This document shows, piece by piece, positions 34,152 to 48,300 of a DNA stretch of 64,000 nucleotides. Positions within the stretch are counted from its first letter, which is position 1. Every line of letters begins with the position of its first letter. Below the pieces are notes generated by a model. That model had not been told where the DNA came from. It saw nothing but the letters and a program-made list of their open reading frames with translations, and ran no database searches. The stretch is from contig CM061107.1 in assembly GCA_030770545.1 (NCBI GenBank), positions 5,916,001 to 5,980,000 of the forward strand. Reading direction: 5' to 3'. This DNA is from Macropodus opercularis. Lineage: Eukaryota > Chordata > Actinopteri > Anabantiformes > Osphronemidae. A program made the position numbers and the translations under genes.

Positions 34152-36360
34152 GGCTGCTGTGGTCAACGTCATAAACATTTCATTAAGTAAAATAAGTGAA
34201 CGCTTAAACTATCGAGCATTCTTTGCTAAGCCAGCTACTCAGCTAGCTCGCTAATTAATATTACGCGAAAGCAGATTTGACGCTGACTTGTTTGCTCAAT
34301 AATCTCAATTATGTGACAAATACAATCTGCTTAATCAAATATGATTAAAGGGACACGATGCTGGGACACGTAACTAAATATATCATTTTAAATGTGGGTT
34401 AAGGTTTTAGGTTGCGCAGTCTACAATTTACCTGAGGGCACGTGCGAGAAAGTGAAGTCAAGTGTGATGCACATGCGCAATAGCTCAAAAGGGTCGATTA
34501 AATTTGGTTGGCCAGTGTCTCATACGAACACATCTTGAAAGATTTATTTAATTTATAACGATGATAATGATTTATATTAATGATGTATTCATATACTTTT
34601 TATTTTATGATATTTATTGGTTATTATTTTTATACATTTTCACTTTTTAGCTGTTTCTGAAATATTAGTACTTGTTACACACATAAATGACAAAAGACCT
34701 TAAGCAGTTGTGGGAACATAAGGACTAAAGATTAAAGATGTACTATGCATTTTTGTAATTTCTTGTAATATTTAATGTTTTCAGCGAGAATGTTATTTTT
34801 TAGTCTGGAAAAAATGAGGCGGGGTTTCACCTGTCGTGTTCTGACGTCATTTCTCACTGGCCTCTCATTGGTTGATGTCCTCTCAGCTTTTCTCCCGCAG
34901 TGGCCATATTTGTTGATGTGTCATATCAACTGACTTGTTGGTGCTATCAGCTGGTAAGGTAGCAAGCTCAGACTTCACCCTTATCCCGATTGTCTGCCAT
35001 TGCAACTACACCATGATTGCATCGCACTAGGTGGGTGAAAATAGTATTATGGTTACTGGGCTTTGATTGTCTTTAATATTAAATGGTAGTTAGCTTCAGC
35101 TAGTGTCAACCGATTGTTCTCGTGGCAAGCTAACGCCTCTCTTATCAAGGTTAGCATAGCTAGCTAACGTACTCAGTGTCTGCATACAATATGTCAGACT
35201 GATTTTAGTGTTAGATCCAATCGAAGCAACCAATGTCAATGTAGTGTGGTTTGGCATGTACTGGGTGCGCTTTAGGTCTCGTAAGATCTGTCTTTAGTGT
35301 GTTGTAGATGCCAGCTAACTAATCTGCTAACGCTAAACGGCTACAGGCGAATCTGAAACGAAATGAACCACAATGTCATGGATCGGTTGTAGATATTACG
35401 TAAATGTAGGTATCTAGTCCCCATCTGATGTGTGAGGTGTGTTTGTAATAAGACCGATCACTGTTATTACGACACGACACCTGTCATAAGAGCATCAGCG
35501 CTAGTGCAGGCTTCTACGTTACGTCTCAAATGTTACGGTTTCGATGCTTAACATAGGTAGGAGCCTTGAGATGCTGTATGTAGCTGTGCTCTACCATTAG
35601 GATGGGGGGATACTAACCACAGTAGTTACAGGTTTTTTTCTAAGAGTCATCTATGGGTGTTAACTGTAATGAAAATGGAAAAGGTTGTATTGAAAGACTT
35701 GGGAGATCGTGCTTGGTGGATTTTGGATGAGTGCTTCGGGCTCTACAATCTTCTATAATCTATAAACACAATAAGTGAGAGAGCTGTGTTAACATTTAAC
35801 TACAGTACATGTGCTCTAGCTTTTCTCTCTCACCTTAACATTTAATAGCACACAGCACTGACAAAGCGGGTTTCTCTTTAGAATGACGAGCAGCTGTTTT
35901 ATTTAAAGATTAAATACAATTCTGAATTTCTGATCTGATCGACATCTTATTTGTTTATTAATGGTTTTCATAAAAATATACTTAAGATATACACAGTACT
36001 GCGGTTTCTTTTTCTTCCAAGCTTGTTTAAGCATGGTTTGTTTATGTTTTACCATAATGTGCAGATCCAGTGTAATAAACTAGAATACATATCTTATCTT
36101 AGTTTATGATGTTCTGTACTACATGCCTACAGTTGCAAACACATCATAGGTCTTGACAGGACCACACCTCCTACAGTCTGTGTGCAGTATCTATGGAAGC
36201 ACAACAGGTAAACATGCAAATCAAAGAAACAGGAGTGCTGGGATTAAGGTCAAGGCCTCACAAAAAGGTTGTAGACTAGAAAACCACAATGTGTGAAAAC
36301 TCAAGCACTTTTAGGGTCTGCTTTCTCACCCTGTCTTTTTTCCTGTCTTCATTCTACCAG
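34152..36360. promoter_or_regulatory. Divergent tdrd1/ccdc186 promoter region and 5' UTR introns
   Basis: The genes are transcribed away from each other from this interval. For tdrd1 a minus-strand donor (CCTCAG|GTAAAT, exon edge 34432) suggests a non-coding exon at about 34432-34490, spliced to an acceptor just before the start codon. It is preceded by an NRF1-like TGCGCATGTGC on minus near 34470. For ccdc186 a plus-strand donor (CAGCTG|GTAAGG, exon edge 34953) suggests a non-coding exon 1, spliced to the acceptor at 36351-36360. In front of it are a perfect CRE (TGACGTCA, 34842-34849) and an inverted CCAAT box (ATTGG, 34866-34870). From 34954 to 36350 I see only intron. Confidence 0.55.
34842..34849. 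promoter_or_regulatory. Palindromic CRE in the ccdc186/tdrd1 divergent promoter
   Basis: TGACGTCA, the full CREB/ATF site, about 17 bases upstream of an inverted CCAAT box and about 100 bases upstream of the presumed ccdc186 exon 1 donor. The arrangement is typical of TATA-less vertebrate promoters. Function is inferred from the motif only. Confidence 0.5.
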
Positions 36361-36380
36361 GTTTGAAGCAGAGAGGGACC

Positions 36381-39300
36381 ATGGAGCAGCCTGGTCCAAT
36401 GTTGAATACACATATGTTGAAAGGATCAGAAGATGAGTCTGTGTCTGAGGGATGTCCTCTTATAAGGCAGCTCCACAACAGCAAATCCAGTCCAGAAAAT
36501 GAGCAGGACATCTCTCACATCAGTGCAGATAAAGCAGATGCAAAAGATGACTGTCATGGTGGGAATTTGATAACCTCAGAAACCACTTCTGATAATGTAG
36601 TGGAAAGCCCTGTTATTGTTTCTCAAGGGACAATAGAAACACAGACTTCTGTTGAAGTAAAGGATTCTGATGCCGCCAGTCTAAATATCCATGAGCAGCC
36701 ATCAGTCTTGGTAACAAATTGCTCCACAGAAGTTGAGAACAGTGGTTTGGCTGAAAGTCCAACATTATCTTCCGTCCAAAGCACTTCCAAAAACTCCCCT
36801 ACAGATTCAACCACCTCTGGGATCTCTAATGGCGCCTCTACCCCTAACTCTGACATTATCAGCTCTTCACTTGCTTCCAGCCCTCAAACCAGTGCCAAAA
36901 CCTCAGTCACCTCACATTCAATGCCAAGCCCGTATGACACTGACTGCAGCCGAAAGCTTATTTCCCAGATACAGCGTTCGTTGTCACAGGAGTCACTACT
37001 GGATGAGCTAGAGTCAGAGCTGCTGGCTTGTCAGCTGCCTGAGCGTGAGAGCGGAGGTGAAAGAAAAGGGAGCTCTCCTGTCAATGGACTCCCCAAAGAC
37101 CAGGAGGGCTGCATGGTGGTCTTTGAGAAGTGTGTACAGTACAAGTATGCACAGCAAGAGAAAGCTATTCAAGGGTAAGCTTATGTTTTGTAAGTTAACT
37201 GTCTCTGTGTTTTCTGCATAGAGTAGATTACTAGGCCACTTTCATCACACATTTTAAACAGGCATTTGTGTACTTGGCTTTAATTGTAATGAGGTCAGTT
37301 TAGTAGGAGATTAACCTACTTGCTAGTTGTGGCTTATATGTATTATTGTAACAGCCAAAGTGAACCTTCTGGTATAAACTATATAACTATAATAACTGTT
37401 TTATTTTGCGCTCCATCTTCTAATCGTTACCTAATTCTTCAGTTGTTAGGAGCTGACCTGTTGTATGCTGTGTATCTGTATTAACAGGTTGCTTGAAGAG
37501 AACAAGAGACATCAGGAGCTGATCCTGGGTATATGTGCCGAGAAGGACAACATGAGGGAAGAGCTGAAAAAAAGGGCAGAGACAGAAAGGCAGCACATGG
37601 TCACAATTCAAAAGGTTAGTTCATTTTTTTGTGTTATAATTTGTTCACGTCGTTCATGCTCATACAATATTGAATATTTTTAGTTGTTTTTGTATGTCCT
37701 TGTTTGTTTTGGAACACAGACAGAAATGACAAGCCTGGCATCTGTTTCTTGGTCCAAAATGAGTGTGTGCATAATAAAGGGCTATATTCATTCAGACTGC
37801 ATGTCCCGTCAGGCCAATAGATTCTTGAAAACAATGGGAGCCTATTTACCTTCATATTTTCCCTCAACACTGAAAGGCTCAGCCTGACATCCCCTCAGTG
37901 CTGGACATTGACTTCTGTTAATTATAATGACACTGGTAAAAAGGGATAAAAGAGACCTAAAAACAGTTTGCAGCAGTCTTAACCAATTACGTAAACACTA
38001 ATTGCCTAATGGATCTTTGGATTGGACCAGCACCAGGTCAGTTACTTTCCTTTTACCTGAGTGATGGCAATTATAAACATGGGTAAAACAATACTTCTTT
38101 GGTCAAGAAACAGCCTATTGGAGATGCTTAGACGTTATTGACTCTGAAGGGCAAACCAGAGGACAAATGCCGTGAAGCAGCACCGCTCCCAGTGAAACCC
38201 CACTTCAATTAAATCTGGAGTTTAACTCTGCAGAGCTTGTAATTGAGCAAGTCAAACAAAGCAGCCTGTTGGGCTGATAGAAGAGACAGAGCCCTGCTTA
38301 GTAGCATTAAGCTGATGGTGGGAGCCAGGACTGTGTTCTTTTGTATGAATTCTATGGGTATGTGTTTTTTGTGCATTTCATATTCTTTGATTTTAAGATA
38401 GAACTGCTCAACACAAGCATCAGATTATTTGGTCTGGTGAGGCTTTGCTGTTTCTATAGATAGTAGCGTAATTGCTTTCTACTGTGGGTAACAGTGTTTG
38501 TTTAAGCATTGTGCAGCAAAAGCACACAAGGGATTTTCTTTAATGTATAGCACACATATGTATAAACAAATGTATTTCTTTTCCTAAATAAGGGTCTAGT
38601 GATGAATGCTTCTTACTGATGTAGTGAACACATAACCTATCTGATCTCAGTGACCTAGGACAGAGCCAAACCTTCTTTCTTGTGCTCACTGCATTTATTT
38701 TGCCTACACTATGAAGCAGCAGGGCGACGCCTGACCCAGCCTAACATTGTCTAAGTTGCTTATCCGGTTCTTTCCTTGTTTTGCAGTTGGAAGGCAGAGT
38801 GGAGGAGCTAATAAAAGAACTGAGGGAGTCCAGGGATAAATTCATTCACCAGGACCAGGCCGCTAAGGCTGCCCTCCAGCAGATGCAGAAGGAGATGGCA
38901 TACCGGCTAGAACAGGTACAACTGGAACCTGAACACTGATGCTATGCGTTGACGAACTGGTCGTACAGCATAGATTTGTCACAGGCTGACTTTTATATGC
39001 AAGTGGAATCTTATTTAATATCAGGTTTTAAAGGTACATTTTAATTTTAAGTGTCTTTGACCACATATAGGGAAGTGTCTTCTAAGTTTTCCTGTGAGGT
39101 TGTCAGAAATGAATGAAGGCAGTTAAATTCAGACAGCTACAGTAATGAGGGCTTTCAGACCACAACTGTACAACACCAGTAAATGTTGCTGGGATACCTC
39201 TGTAGTACAGAACATTGACAGTACTGTGGATTTATAATTTGGAATGAGATGGATGAGATTCCATTATTTGAAAGCTGATTTCATTCACTTGTATGTTTCT

Positions 39301-42300
39301 GCGTTATTTTCTATGTTATTGGTAAATTCCCTCATTTGCTGGATCGCTGTATGACTAACTAAAACCATGAAGCGGATCAAGTCAATCTGTATGCACCGGT
39401 TCGTGGCACGCACTGTACCCTGCATATCTTTAAAAACGTTTGCACAAAACTGGCTGCTGAGTGGTCAAGGTCTGTGCACAACAAACTCTTCGAATTGCAG
39501 ATTTTCTCAATGGAATAGTGCAAGAAAGCACATTTTTATCCAGTAGCTCGCACACCTGGCTGAAACCATGTAGGATAGTTTTCTCTTGACAGTTGGGTCA
39601 CACTTCACAATTTTTAATTTCACTGTTCAATGAACAATATGAAGTAGATTTAGTACTCAGTGGTGTCTTTTAAGCTTTTACCTTGTATCAGTCGTGCCTT
39701 GTTTTAATAGGATGACCCAGTCCCAGTAAGCTGTAACTAGAGGGTTTGAAACATTCGGCGATGTTTTAATAGAAGCGTTATACCTCCTAACTGATTATTT
39801 CATTCTTTGTTTAACTTTTTAATTTAAAATGCACATTGGGATTCCTGATGCATGAAATAACGCTGTATCTCTTTTCAGTGTGTTATAATTTTAAACGCAC
39901 ACTGTTTTTCTCTCATTCTCTTTGATTGCTCAAGCACGGACTTGTTACAGCAAACAGTGAAGGTTCAGCACATGGACATAAAGCTCTTATCTAAAAAATT
40001 GACACGTAGTGGATGAGCATATCACTAGTATGAGGAATGAACACACAGGTGTGAAAGTAGTGGGGAGAGTTTGAAAATGAAGTACAGGTATAAAAGCACT
40101 ACCTGTTACGAAGCACTGGTCAGAGGCTCCAGTTGTAGACAAACTGATGTGCTGTTGCTGACAATGTGAACTGTTAACAATTATTTTTACTTAAAATATC
40201 TTCTATGTTTGTTGTTGTTTTCTGCCTTGTTTGTATAAGTCTGACATGGTGAAAGTCATTCAGTAAGTCAGCATTGAACTGCAGTCTGACTATTCATCTG
40301 TCACCTGTTGTGCCAGTTTGAAGTTGCAGTGGCCTAAAAACGATTGGATCTCTCCATTTAGTGGCCCATGGTTCTTCTAATCTAATTATAAATGCAATTT
40401 AGTGAGTGAAGAAATGTGTGTAAACCTTTTCTGCAATCTCAGGCAAACAAGAAGTGTGACGAGGCACGTCAAGAGAAGGAGACCATGGTGATGAAATATG
40501 TGCGAGGGGAGAAAGAGGCACTCGACCTGAGACGGGATAAGGAAAGTTTGGAGAAGAGGCTTAGGGACGCCTCCAAGGAGGTAGACCGCCAGGCACTCAG
40601 AGGAAACCAGCTGGCTCAGGAGAAGGGTCGGCTGCAGCAGCTGTATGATGCTAAGGTAAACACCAAAATGATACTTCAAAAGTACATATTTCATTTCTGA
40701 CTACAGAGACAACACACATCTGTATGCTTTATATAAACATTGGCTAAATAATCTGAAACATCCACAACTTTGTTTTTCTTACCTACATTTGGTTGTGCTT
40801 CCCTCATCTCTGTTCTCAGGAAGGTGAGGTTGGCAGATTGTCTCGGGAGGTGGAAAAGTTAAAGGATGAAATTAACTCACACCTTATTAAAGTCAAATGG
40901 GCTCAGAACAAACTGAAAAGTGAGGCAGATGCACACAAGGTAATTCAATTGGCCTAACATGTCATTTGTAATAAATGTTAGAGTTGTGCAGTTCATCACT
41001 TTTTTTATATGTGTGCACCTCTAGGAAACTAAAGACAAACTGAGAGAGACCACCACCAAACTGGCCCAAGCCAAAGAAGAGACTGAACAGATCCGCAAAA
41101 ACTGCCAGGACATGATCCGAACTTACCAGGTCCGTGATATTTCTCACACGGAAGAATGCGTTTGAACACGAGTGAGGCTGTACGCACACGCAGAACATGC
41201 ACGTCCCAGAGACGTTCAGCATGACTGGCTTGCGTGTGTACAGGCGAAAGGCTCAGAGAAGTGGCAGTTTTGATTTGGACCTTATGATGGTGGTAAAGAG
41301 CTGTCTTTGCCTTCTATGGTGCAAAGATGAGTTTGTGCACCAGTGTGATATCTTAGCATACAGTACATGAGGAACAAGACCAGCACCAGAACCAGAACAG
41401 ACCAAGGCCTCAAGCTGAAACGACATGCTTTCAAAAAGAACTTACATTATTAAAAGTACCATGTACGGGTACTTGCATCAACAAAGATCAGAAAGAGACC
41501 AAATTTAAACTGGACTAAGACAGAATGACAGGCTTTGCTTTTGTGTTGTTTCAGCTGTTGTCACCCTGCTTAATGTCTGGATTTTTTAACCCTTTGTTCT
41601 CCAGGAATCCGAGGAGCTCAAGTCCAACGAGCTGGATGCTAAACTGAGGGAGACAAAAGGGGAGCTGGAGAAACACAAGCAGGAACAAACGGACCAATTA
41701 GAGGTGACAGCCACTGTGCTCACACACAAACTACTTTGCTTGCTCACACATGCTTGCGCCCACAATGTGAGGCAACAAGGCTTGTTTCATGTCTGCAGAC
41801 GTATCGTAAATGAAGCTTTGTTTGTACGATGACATAGCTCTGCTGTTAATTAGTATATTTTATAGCCACGTTGATGGATTAGAAAGCAACAGTTCCAGTG
41901 TTTTAATTTGAACTGAGATGTAATTGTCTTAACTAGCAGTGAGTAACAGACTGGCACATACGCCGTGGACTCTGCAGAACGATACACAAGCACAGACATG
42001 GACCCCATCCAAACACAATGGCCTGTTTTTCTCAGTGCCCCATTCTAAAGGGAATCACACTCTTAAAAATAAATGCCCTAGAAATAATCAATATGAAGCT
42101 GAGCTTTTCAACAACAACCCAGAAGACATCACCTATTTCTTCCGGTCATTTCACAGAGTAGTTTGTCTCTGCAGGATGTTTAGAAGTTCCTGAAATATCT
42201 TCAAGCTTGAAAAGTAATTACATATTGATATATTAATTTTAGCTGAAATGTTTTATTTAATCCTGTTTAATTCTAAATTTTATTTCGTTATTTTGCCTCT

Positions 42301-45300
42301 CTTGTGCCAGCCATCCGAGTTTCTAACAGTAATGTGATGTGTTGTAGGCCTATTAGTAAGAATCGTTTTAGAACAGGTTTTCCACAGGTGTGAATTTTCC
42401 TGTCATGCTGATGAATCAATTAAGTTAGATTTAGTATGTATGTCACGCCCAAATGGTGATGCAGCTCAGTCATAAATAATGCAGCCAGCTGAATTTCCAA
42501 GTACTGTATGGGTGTTAACGCAGGGTGGAAAGGGATAAATAGAGGAAATTTGCAGAGACCTCCATCACTGGTGTGTTGTCTTGGATACCACAGCGTACTA
42601 ATAGCTTCTTGAGAAAACTAGCAGTATCACTCTGCCATTGATGCCTCCGTTTAGGCAAAATCCTATTAAGCTTGGTTTTCACATGCTTAATGAGTGCATA
42701 AGAAAAATAACTCTAATGAATGCAGCACATGGAGAGCCAGGAATGCATCTACCATGAAATGAGGCTACTGTATATTCTTGCTGCTGTTTTTTGCCCCCAG
42801 ACAGAAGTATATTTCATTAAGTGTGGTTTAAGTGGAAGTGAACTGATTTAGTAATTTATATTAAACCGTAATCGAAAGAAGCTCTTTTGCATTTTAGAAT
42901 TAAGATTCAGAGGATTATAAACAGAAGCTGCTTATTTGAGGACACTTAAAGTAAAACTGTGCATATCAATCTAATGTAGACTTTTCTCCGTCTGGCAGGT
43001 TCACAGAGTGAAGGCTAAAGAGCTGGATGATCTCAAGAGGAGTTACAAAGAAGGCATGGATGAGCTGGGTACTCTGCGCACCAAGGTATGCCGTACACAC
43101 AGCACAGGCGTTTGAGCATCTGAGTGAGCACATGGAATGGTGCTGAGTGTGTGGTGTTCTGCAGCTGAAGTGTCTAGAAGATGAGCGTCCACGTTGGGAG
43201 GATGAGCTGACCAAATACAGAGAGATCATCAACCGGCAGAAAGCTGAGATTGGTCGCCAGAGAGAAAGGCTGGAGGAGATCACAGTACTCCAGGAGCAGC
43301 AGCAGCGGTACAGACGCACTCGCACACTGGTTATGTAGGAAGCCTACGTAAAGTAGAACGGCCAGTCCTACATCTGCTCTAAACTGTAGCATACAACCTT
43401 ATCATCCAGTGCTTCTTGTCCAACAACAAATTCACCTATTTTTACAACACACATTTGTGATTTCCTTTCTAGATATGTCATGTCAACATCGTCTGTGCCG
43501 CTCAGAAATGTTCGGTCCTGCTTGTTTCTGCAGTCACTTTAGAGTGACAAACCCGAAATATTACAGTTTCTGCTCGTTTGCTTGCACACATTTCATATAA
43601 CTGTGCAGGTTGTAAGATACTGTAGATCTTGACCTTTTTTCTCGTACTGCATCAGAGCACTTAAAGATGGGTCAGGGACAGATATAGCACATGGGGAAGG
43701 GAGGATCTTAGGTCCCTCTGTGGCTCCGCCGGTCATGTGCAGATCACTTAATAGAGAAACTTTCCTCTCATTGAAATTTTGCTTTCAGTTTGTGCCACAG
43801 TGGCGCAAGCCCAAATTTGTTCATGCAAAAGCTTCTCTACTTCTTTAACTTTTTCTGGCTGGAATGTTGAGCAGCAGGAAGTTTTTCCACCATGTGCACC
43901 CACATTTTTAGTTCTTGGCAAAAAAAAATGTTGTTTGATACCAGCGTTTTTGATCCAACCTTAAAATCACCAGTAATTTTAAGAGTGACATTCTTCCTGA
44001 TTTATGAATATTTTTTCATATTCATGTGCAGAATTAAGCATTTTTACCTATACAATGAAATTAATTTAATGAGGAAAATAAAACATTACATTACTCATTA
44101 CATGTGTAATGTAATGAGTCAGTTAAAAGTTTGGATAGAATTATTTTCAGTCGATGGTTTTTATAACTGAATGTGTTTGTGTTTGTTTGTTTTCTATGTT
44201 ACTGTTGAATGGCTGTGTTCTCCGTCATTCCCGTTTGTACATGCAGTGACAAGCAGGAGATCTCCTCTCTTCGTGAGGAAGTGGACAGCCTGACCAACCA
44301 GATGGCTGACCTCCAGCGTGATGTCCAAGGCAGCAGGGAGCGCGAGGCCGAGTTACTGGGCTTTACTGAGAAGCTGAGCAGCAAGAACGCCCAGCTCCAG
44401 TCGGAGAGCAACGCACTACAGACGCAACTCGATCAGCTCACCAGGAGTTTGTCAGAGCTGCAGGCAAAGCTGGAGGAGACGGACAGACTATTAGATGACA
44501 AGGTTGGGTGACCTTTGAGTGCACAGAAATAATTTGTCTTAATACAGTGACATGATTAAAATGATGTAACACATTTTAATTTAATCAAACCTCACATGGG
44601 AACATGAGGACTGAGTTGTCTGACCTAGAACATACAGTGTCCTTGAATAGTGATAATTTCTGGCTTTAAAGTCAGAACAGACAATTCCAGTTTATTATTC
44701 TAAATCAATCCAACAATGTCTTACCACTCTCTGTGTGTACTTGATTCCTGCGCAGTCACGGCAGCTGAAACAAGAAGAGGTGCTGAGGCAGCAGGAGGTG
44801 CAGAGCCTGCAGGAGGAGCGGACAACACTGCAGACTGAGGTGACACATCTGAAAACCAGAGTTGAGGAGCTGAGGGATGAACTGGTGACTCAGAAAAGGA
44901 AGCAAGCCGCCAATATCAAGGACCTGACAAAACAACTAACCCAAGGTCAGCAAAGCGCTCCACCGTGGGTCCGATCACAAACGTGTGTCTTGGAGAACTA
45001 CTGACAAAGCACAATTTCATTTTTTTCAGCAGTTATTTTTAGGTTCTTACAGTTGAGTGGAAGTGTACAAAGAGGTTGTGAGAAAGTGACGGATTAGAAA
45101 CAAGGGACAAGGAGCTGTAGTGTATTCAGAGCTAATATCCGTCTCATGTAAGGATCATCTGTCCGTCACACCTGCTTGGTTACCTGAGCACCCAAACTAA
45201 ACTGAACTTCAACTGTATTGTCTTGTGCTTTAGGTTTGCATGTAGTGCAGAGAAGTGCATGTGATCATTCTCTTTTACAATTTATGACTACAGCGTCGTC

Positions 45301-48300
45301 ATTTTTGGCTATTTTGTGCTGCAGTTTGCTGAGCATGCATCTTTCTTCAAAAGCAACCTGCATCGCATTTATTAAAGCAGACACCTTCACAGTGAGCTTA
45401 GCTTTGACTTTCACTGTACTTACTTTTAACTTAATTACTTTTTACCCAAGACGTTATATTTATTTCATACACGTTGAACATATGTCATGTAGCACAATGT
45501 GCTGCTAAAGAATTTGCTCAGGTCATTTAATGGTCGAATATAATGTGGCAGCACAATCGATAATAATTTATTCAAAGGGTGCTCTCCTCTCCTTTCCTTT
45601 CAAATATTTTCCTCTTCTACAGCTCGTAAGAAACTGGAACAAGTTGAGAACGGAGGCTGTGACAGGGATGTCAGCAGTATGGGCAGCCGCTCTAGTTCCT
45701 CAGGTACTGCTCCAGGCTTTGGTTAGTATTTAACACATACAGTGAAAACGTAATGAAAAGATTTAGTGGGTTTTCTAAATTTGCCTTATAAACAACCATT
45801 TATTTAACCTGGTCAGTAAAATAGCAAAGATAAATAAACACATAAGCTGGTGACATAGCCAGTGACGGTTATAAAATGATTTCTCAGTTGATGTATGGTG
45901 CCATGTCCAGGTTCACTGAACGCGCGCCACTGCGGTGTTGAAGAGCGGTCACCTGAGAGCCAGTCGGGTCCTTCAGTGGCGGTTGTGGACAGTTTCCCAG
46001 AGGTGGACAAGGCCGTGTTAGTGGAGCGCATTGTCCGTCTGCAAAAGGCTTTGGCTCGCAAGCAAGAAAAGATCGAGTTCATGGAAGATCACATCAAGCA
46101 GCTGGTGGAAGAGATCCGCAAAAAGACCAAGTGAGTGTCACAGGCCCAAGCGCGTACAGTTTAATGAGAAAGAGAAGGAGGGGACCTTTTTCAAATTCCA
46201 ACAGTTCAAGCAGAAAAGGCACAAACTAATTTAGCAGAATTACTGCTGAATGCCTTCTAAATCTGTCTGACAGTGTTTCATGTCATAACGTTAACAGTTT
46301 TCAATTAGCAAGATAATTTAAGACAAGACTTTGAATACTACAAAAATATTCATTTTCGGTTGGTATTCTTAGTTTGGTCAGGCACACGCACCTCAGCCCT
46401 GTGTGCTGGTGCTTCAGCGGATCTTGGCAGACAGAATACGCTTACGTTTAGAGCTGCTCTGTCTCCTTCTGTGTTGAATGCGTTACTATTTATCCTTAAT
46501 GACATTTCATCCGTATTCATGGCCACTGAGGACACATTGTGAAGGATGTTTGGATCTTAATCCCATCCGCGCTTAGTGTAGTGTTGGCTCTGAAGTGGAC
46601 TGTGGGCCTGTGCCATGAAAATGACTTCCTCACACAACGTATGTAAAATGGGAGAAATGTTGTTGATTGGCCAGGAAGGCTCACTCTGCACAATTCAATA
46701 AAGTTCTGCGTCAGATTGGCTCCTGTTGCCAGGTGATGCTTGGGATTTCCAGCTGCTTGATTCCCTCCTTCCTACAGTACTTCTCATTCAATTCCCAGCT
46801 ATACACTTGAATTTATTCCATTAGCCCCAACCTACATTCAAGAGTTAAAATTGAGAACAAATCCCACGGTTACTGGGATAAATTTAGCTCAGTCAAATCT
46901 CAGCTAAGCGGGGGGGTGTTAAACTACCCAGAATGAGGATGTGAATTTGTCCTCTTTGCCTTTCGGTCCCTGTCCCTCCAGGACATTCTGGTGAACACTG
47001 ATGAGCTAGCTAAGCGTGAAGCAGGTGCTGAATAAAGACCTATAGATGTGGAAACGGCTGCTTGTTGGTGACTGAACGTCCATAGACCAGCGTCACTGCT
47101 AATGATTTTATTAATATGCTACTCATGTAGAATCATTGTAATCGCAGATTGTTGCAATAAGATTTTGATCCTGGGCCAGTTTTGGACTTTTGCAGAAACA
47201 TCATCACCCTAGAAGGGCTTGTCTGTGTTTTAACACCATATGTGTGACTTGAATCAAAATGATGTTGATACAGACTAGATGAGAACAAAGTCTGAGAAGA
47301 CTCTCTGATGAGGGAATGTCGATGTCTTTATCTGGATAACATCCTATTCACTTTGAAAGGCTGGAATCAAAAGAAAAGCTAAGCAATATAAATGCTGTAG
47401 ACTATTGAGGATCCAAACCTGAAACAAAAACTAATGCATCCCTCTGAGATTTCTATAATTTATGGAGCATGTACTGCTGCTACAAAATGCCTCTGGTGGT
47501 TTCAGCCTGTGAGGTTCTGAATACTATTAAGCTAAAATATGGCGTTATTAAAATGTGTTAGACCAAAGGCACAGCCTTTCTTCATTGCATCTTCTGTTTC
47601 CTGACAATTTTTGGGCACAAAGTTTAGTTTCCCCTTGCGGCTGTGGCTCGGAAGCAGATGTAGAAGTCGCACTGTACCCAGAACTGCCACTGCATGCTCA
47701 CCTGGCTGTCCTCATATCTCACACTCTATTAGCTGCTCACATCCCGGCCCCGCTGATCTGTGCATGCCGTCTAGCACACCATGTGGCCACATCTTTAATT
47801 TCTGTCATTTTTTTTGTTTTGTTTTTACTAAATACTGTCCTGATGGAACTGGGGTCCAAAAATGGACCCTTGCAAGTCTAGTCAGAGGTAAGTGTCATTT
47901 CATGTCTGTGCCTGTGGATGAGGATGATTCATGATGTCTGCTGCTTTGTAGCACTTACGTCGGAACTGAATTCTCTAGTTTTGCTGCGTACAGTAGATAG
48001 ATTTTCTGTCAGTTTACATGCATTGTACGGTTATGAGATTCGTACAGTACTTGGGTATGAGCATCGTTTCAGGGTGGCGCTAAGTCGACACCAGCTTTAC
48101 AATTTTGATTAGTAACATTACTCATCCATCCTGTGTGTTTTGCAGATGGCTGTTGAACTTTCCTGTAAGACAACACGTGCCCTCTACACCCGTTTTTCCT
48201 TAGTTGTATCCTGAGCATCCTCATTCTTCTATTAACATGTGAATGTGTCTTGTGGTCCTAATTTTACTGTGTTGTTATTATTATTATTATTATTTGACCG

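Noticed and set aside
34152..34178. Upstream in-frame ATG (Met-Phe-Met) for tdrd1
   Set aside because: A consensus acceptor ending ACCACAG lies between it and the CAGCCATG start, so it is probably intronic.
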